Source of the DNA: Planctomycetota bacterium
GTDB lineage: Bacteria > Planctomycetota > PLA2 > JAEUHO01
DNA length: 43,601 bases
Direction of reading: 5' to 3'
Assembly (NCBI GenBank): GCA_020851795.1
Contig: JADZCA010000004.1
Span: forward strand, 1 to 43,601
This document shows, one piece after another, positions 40,805 to 43,601 of the stretch (the first letter of the stretch is position 1; each line of letters begins with the position of its first letter). Under the pieces are notes generated by a model. It saw nothing but the letters and a program-made list of their open reading frames with translations, did no database searches and was not told the origin of the DNA. The position numbers and the translations under genes were made by a program.

Positions 40805-43387
40805 ATGCTTCGGGGGCTCTACCTGCTCTCCGGGATCGCGGCGCTGCTCTACCAGGTCGTGTGGACTCGCCAGCTGGCGCTGCACTTCGGCGTCTCGGCG
40901 CACGCGACGGCGACGACCGTCTCGGCGTTCATGCTCGGCCTCGCGCTCGGGAGCGCGGCGCTCGGCCGCGTGGCCGACCGGGCCCGCCGTCCGTTGCTCG
41001 GCTACGCCGTGCTCGAGCTCGGGGTGGCTTTCACCGCGCTCGCGTCGCTGGCCGCGCTCGCCGCCGTCGAGTCGGCGCTCTCGGCGGCGTGGGTGCCCGA
41101 GCTCTCGCCCGCCGCCTTCGGCGCGGTGCGCACGGGTGTGACGTTCGTCGTGCTGCTCGTGCCGACCGCGCTGATGGGCGGCACGCTGCCGATGCTCGTG
41201 CGCGCCCAGCGGTCCGCCGGGGCAGGCCGCGCGGCGGGGAGCCTGTACGGCGCGAACGCGCTCGGGGGCGCGCTCGGCAGCGTGCTCGCCGGCTTCGTGA
41301 CGCTGGGAGCGCTCGGGCTGCGGGGCTCGCTGCTCGTCGGCGCGGGCCTCAACGCGCTCGCCGCCGCGGGCGCCGCCGCGCTCGCACGCCGCACGCCCGC
41401 CGCGGATCCTCTGGCGACGGCCGCTCCGGCCCCGGCGGCGCCGGCCCGGCCGCGCGGCGCCGTGGCGGGGATGCGTGCGGCGTTCTTCCTCGCGGGGCTC
41501 GCGGGCCTCGCGGTGGAGGTCGTCTGGACGCGCCTGCTCCTGATGAACCTCGCCTCCACGGCGCAGTCGTTCGCGGCAATGCTCGCGGTCTGCCTCGTCG
41601 GCCTCGCGGGCGGCAGCCTCGCCACCGCACGGGTCGCCGACCGAGGCGACCCCGCCCGCCGCTACGGCGCCTGCCTGCTGCTCGCCGCCGTCGCGATCGT
41701 GCTGTGTGCGTCGCTGTGGGCGACCACGCCGACACCCGCCGCCGCGCGATGGCTGGTGGACCGGCTCCCCGCGGGGCTGCGCGGCAACGCCTCGTACCGC
41801 ACGGCGCTCGCGCTCGCGCAGTCGGCACTGCTCCTGCTCGTGCCCTCGCTCCTCTTCGGCGCCGCGTTCCCCTTCGCCGCGCGCTTCTTCGCGGAGGCCC
41901 CCGCCGACCGCGGTCGCCGCCTCGGCGGGGCGGTCGCGCTCAACACGCTCGGCTGCGTCGTCGGACCGCTGCTCGCGGGCTTCGGGTGGCTCCCCGCCCA
42001 CGGCACGCAGGGCACGCTCCTGCTCTGCGCCGGCGCGGCGGCGGCGGCGGGCGGAGCGGCGCTCGCCACCGTCGCCGGGCGTACGAGGAGGGTCGCGCTC
42101 CCGGCCGCGCTCGTCGGTGCGACGCTGACGCTGGTCTCGCTGCCTGCCGAGGGCCTGCTCGCGCACACCGAGCAGCGGCGCACCGGCCGGGTGCTGCACG
42201 CGGAGGAGGACTCGACCGGGTCGGTCGCGGTCCTCGAGGTGGACGCCGGGTACGAGCGGTTCCGCCAGCTGGCGGTCGGCACGACGTCCATGATCACCGA
42301 CGGGTTCGCGTGCCGTCGCTACACGCGGCTGCTCGGCCACCTCCCGATGCTGCTGCACGAGGCGCCCCGCGACGCGCTCGTCGTCTGCCTCGGCTCGGGC
42401 ATGACGCTGTCGGCGGTCGCGGCCCACCCCGACGTCGAGGCGATCGACTGCGTCGAGCTCTCGCCGGCGGTGGTGCGTGCCGCACGGACGTGGTTCTCGC
42501 ACGCCAACGGCGGCGTCCTCGACGACCCCCGCGTCCGCGTGGTGGTGGACGACGGACGCACGCACCTGCTCCGGACCGAGCGCCGCTACGACGTGATCGC
42601 GCTCGAGCCGCCGCCCCCCTACAACGACGGCGTGGCGAGCCTGTACTCGCGCGAGCTGTACGCGCTGTGCCGCGCGCGCCTGCGGCCGGGCGGCGTCGTC
42701 TCGCAGTGGATCCCGTACCACGGCGCGACGCTCGCCCACCTCCGCTCGATGCTCGCGACGCTCCGCGCCGAGTTCCCCGCCGTCACGCTGTGGGAGCTCT
42801 TCGACGGACGCGAGTACTGCGCCGTCGGCCACCTCGACGACGCGCCGGTGCCCCTCGATCGTCTCGCCGCCCGCGTCGGACGCCCCGGCGTCGCGGTGCA
42901 CCTCGAGGCCGGCGGGGTGCGCCACCTCGAAGACGTCCTCGCCTGCTTCGTGATGGGCACGCGCGGCCTCGACGCGTTCGTCGCGGGCGCGCGGCAGGTC
43001 ACCGACGACCGCCCGGGCCTCGGCTACGACCTCGCCGCCGACGGCGTGGTCGCACCCTCCGGGCGACGGTTCCAGGGCGTGATCCAGGCGTCGAGCCTCG
43101 CGACCGAGGCATTCGAGGAGGACCCCGCGCACTACCTGCGGGTCCCGGACCCCGACGCCCTGCGCGACCGGATCGCCCCCGTCAAGCGGGCGTGGCGCAT
43201 GCACGCGCTCGCGCACCGACTGCTCACGCTCCGCCCCGCGGACCACCCCGAGGTGTTCGCGAGCCCGTTCGTCTCGCCGCTGCAGCTCGATCCGGGCAAC
43301 CGCTACTACGACTTCAGCGCGCGCCGGGGCGTCTACGACGGGGCCCGCGCCCGCCAGCAGCGCGTGCGCTCGGGCGCGGACGACTGA
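40805..43387 (+). CDS. Fused MFS-type membrane and spermidine-synthase-like protein
   Basis: An 860-residue inner-membrane protein. The first about 440 residues contain some 12-14 hydrophobic segments in two related halves (LYLLSGIAALLYQVVWTRQL and FFLAGLAGLAVEVVWTRLLL open them). The rest is a spermidine-synthase-type Rossmann domain: RRTGRVLHAEEDSTGSVAVL, YTRLLGHLPMLLHEAPRDAL, the SAM-site LVVCLGSGMTL with CVELSPAVV, and VVDDGRTHLL followed by DVIALEPPPPYNDGVASLYS. The catalytic aspartate of spermidine synthases is replaced by glutamate in EPPPP, as is common in this fused family, so polyamine synthesis is doubtful; the reaction is unknown. ATG 40805 is preferred over 40796 because of the -10 box at 40792. 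It ends at 43387 in a family C repeat. Confidence 0.88.
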   Translation: MLRGLYLLSGIAALLYQVVWTRQLALHFGVSAHATATTVSAFMLGLALGSAALGRVADRARRPLLGYAVLELGVAFTALASLAALAAVESALSAAWVPELSPAAFGAVRTGVTFVVLLVPTALMGGTLPMLVRAQRSAGAGRAAGSLYGANALGGALGSVLAGFVTLGALGLRGSLLVGAGLNALAAAGAAALARRTPAADPLATAAPAPAAPARPRGAVAGMRAAFFLAGLAGLAVEVVWTRLLLMNLASTAQSFAAMLAVCLVGLAGGSLATARVADRGDPARRYGACLLLAAVAIVLCASLWATTPTPAAARWLVDRLPAGLRGNASYRTALALAQSALLLLVPSLLFGAAFPFAARFFAEAPADRGRRLGGAVALNTLGCVVGPLLAGFGWLPAHGTQGTLLLCAGAAAAAGGAALATVAGRTRRVALPAALVGATLTLVSLPAEGLLAHTEQRRTGRVLHAEEDSTGSVAVLEVDAGYERFRQLAVGTTSMITDGFACRRYTRLLGHLPMLLHEAPRDALVVCLGSGMTLSAVAAHPDVEAIDCVELSPAVVRAARTWFSHANGGVLDDPRVRVVVDDGRTHLLRTERRYDVIALEPPPPYNDGVASLYSRELYALCRARLRPGGVVSQWIPYHGATLAHLRSMLATLRAEFPAVTLWELFDGREYCAVGHLDDAPVPLDRLAARVGRPGVAVHLEAGGVRHLEDVLACFVMGTRGLDAFVAGARQVTDDRPGLGYDLAADGVVAPSGRRFQGVIQASSLATEAFEEDPAHYLRVPDPDALRDRIAPVKRAWRMHALAHRLLTLRPADHPEVFASPFVSPLQLDPGNRYYDFSARRGVYDGARARQQRVRSGADD

Positions 43388-43454
43388 GCCCGGATTTCCC
43401 ACGAGCCGACGAGGTCGGGGCCGCGCCGGGCCGTCGGGCGCAAGGAAACGCGCG
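43385..43454 (+). repeat. 70-bp repeat family C, copy 2
   Basis: Begins with the TGA stop of the preceding gene and differs from the copy after phoU (13488-13557, minus) at four of 70 positions. It is followed after 23 bases by the family D hairpin. Confidence 0.85.
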
Positions 43455-43477
43455 TCGCGCGATCGAGCGCCCTGCCG

Positions 43478-43535
43478 GCGGGGTTTCACCTCCTCGGCGT
43501 GTCCCAAGAACACGCGGTCGTCGGTGAAACCCCGC
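43478..43535. repeat. Family D structured repeat, full copy
   Basis: An outer perfect 13-bp inverted repeat GCGGGGTTTCACC / GGTGAAACCCCGC (43478-43490 and 43523-43535) encloses an inner GCGTGT / ACACGC hairpin. The inner part recurs at the left end of the window (1-34). Bases 43536-43601 show nothing further I recognise. Confidence 0.7.
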
Positions 43536-43601
43536 GCCCGACGGCCCTGCATCGGCCCCGACCGCGGGACGCCGCTCGGTCGGTCCACGACGCCCCTCGT
43601 C

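Noticed and set aside
36956..43588. One 2210-codon minus-strand frame
   Set aside because: Only the last 725 codons are the TonB receptor. The rest is Arg/Glu/His-rich antisense sequence of the fbpA-like and fused synthase genes.
1..43601. tRNA genes
   Set aside because: I found no GGTTCGAATCC-type T-loop in a cloverleaf context. GGGTTCCGAACCCG near 39710 is a simple palindrome.
1..43601. CRISPR array or prophage
   Set aside because: No regularly spaced direct repeats and no cas, integrase or phage structural genes.

Overview
The window is very GC-rich (by eye roughly three quarters G+C). The chromosome belongs to a diderm bacterium: there is a phosphate-type porin ending in phenylalanine, a TonB-dependent receptor, several lipoproteins and periplasmic binding proteins. 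The lineage is not fixed by anything I can see. A deep-branching GC-rich phylum such as Planctomycetota or Myxococcota is my best guess, from the long PstA/PstC permeases, the kinase-like TPR membrane protein, the fused MFS/spermidine-synthase protein and the absence of close textbook homologues.

Layout. 0-5.1 kb (minus strand): an STN-like secreted protein, two small membrane proteins, purD and an acyl-CoA synthetase-like enzyme. 5.2-10.6 kb (plus): two tandem small lipoproteins with the same C-terminal ACGxGKCG tail, each with its own terminator, a secreted proline-rich repeat protein, and a 1174-residue pseudokinase-TM-TPR protein. 10.6-10.95 kb: an intergenic stretch with a long REP-like palindrome. 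10.9-26 kb: a phosphate island. Pit with its DUF47 partner (plus) converges on a long minus-strand series that reads, from the far end, porin, two Cys-rich mini-lipoproteins, pstS, pstC, pstA, pstB, phoB, phoR, phoU. 26-29.2 kb: a CNNM/DUF21-CBS protein with a PTS EIIA domain at its C-terminus, and a secreted Ig-like protein. 29.4-40.7 kb: a metal or siderophore uptake region. It holds a FecCD-type permease and ATPase, a periplasmic binding protein, a beta-propeller lipoprotein, a minus-strand operon fecA-like/dppB-like/dppC-like/dppA-like without ATPase genes, and an FbpA-like binding protein with no signal peptide. 40.8-43.4 kb: a fused MFS/spermidine-synthase-like membrane protein.

How the genes work together. 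The phosphate island appears to be a complete Pho circuit: outer-membrane entry (porin), periplasmic capture (PstS), high-affinity ABC import (PstCAB), low-affinity Pit/DUF47 import, and PhoR/PhoB sensing with PhoU. The 29-40 kb region suggests import of an iron(III)-chelate or similar metal complex: a FecA-like receptor at the outer membrane and two different ABC permease types at the inner membrane.

Non-coding structure is a notable part of this window. I see at least four families of dispersed or palindromic elements: a 70-bp repeat that starts exactly at the stop codons of phoU and of the last gene, a structured repeat at both window edges, a roughly 90-bp repeat present twice, and a REP-like 26-bp inverted repeat. 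Five genes have a TANNNT hexamer 6-7 bases before the start codon and no Shine-Dalgarno sequence, which suggests leaderless transcripts alongside GGAGG-led genes. No tRNA, rRNA, CRISPR array or transposase gene was recognised. No single dramatic new system stands out. The best leads are the GKCG and CCxxCIK lipoprotein families, the cysteine-in-turn outer-membrane barrels, the FecA-Dpp operon and the repeat families.
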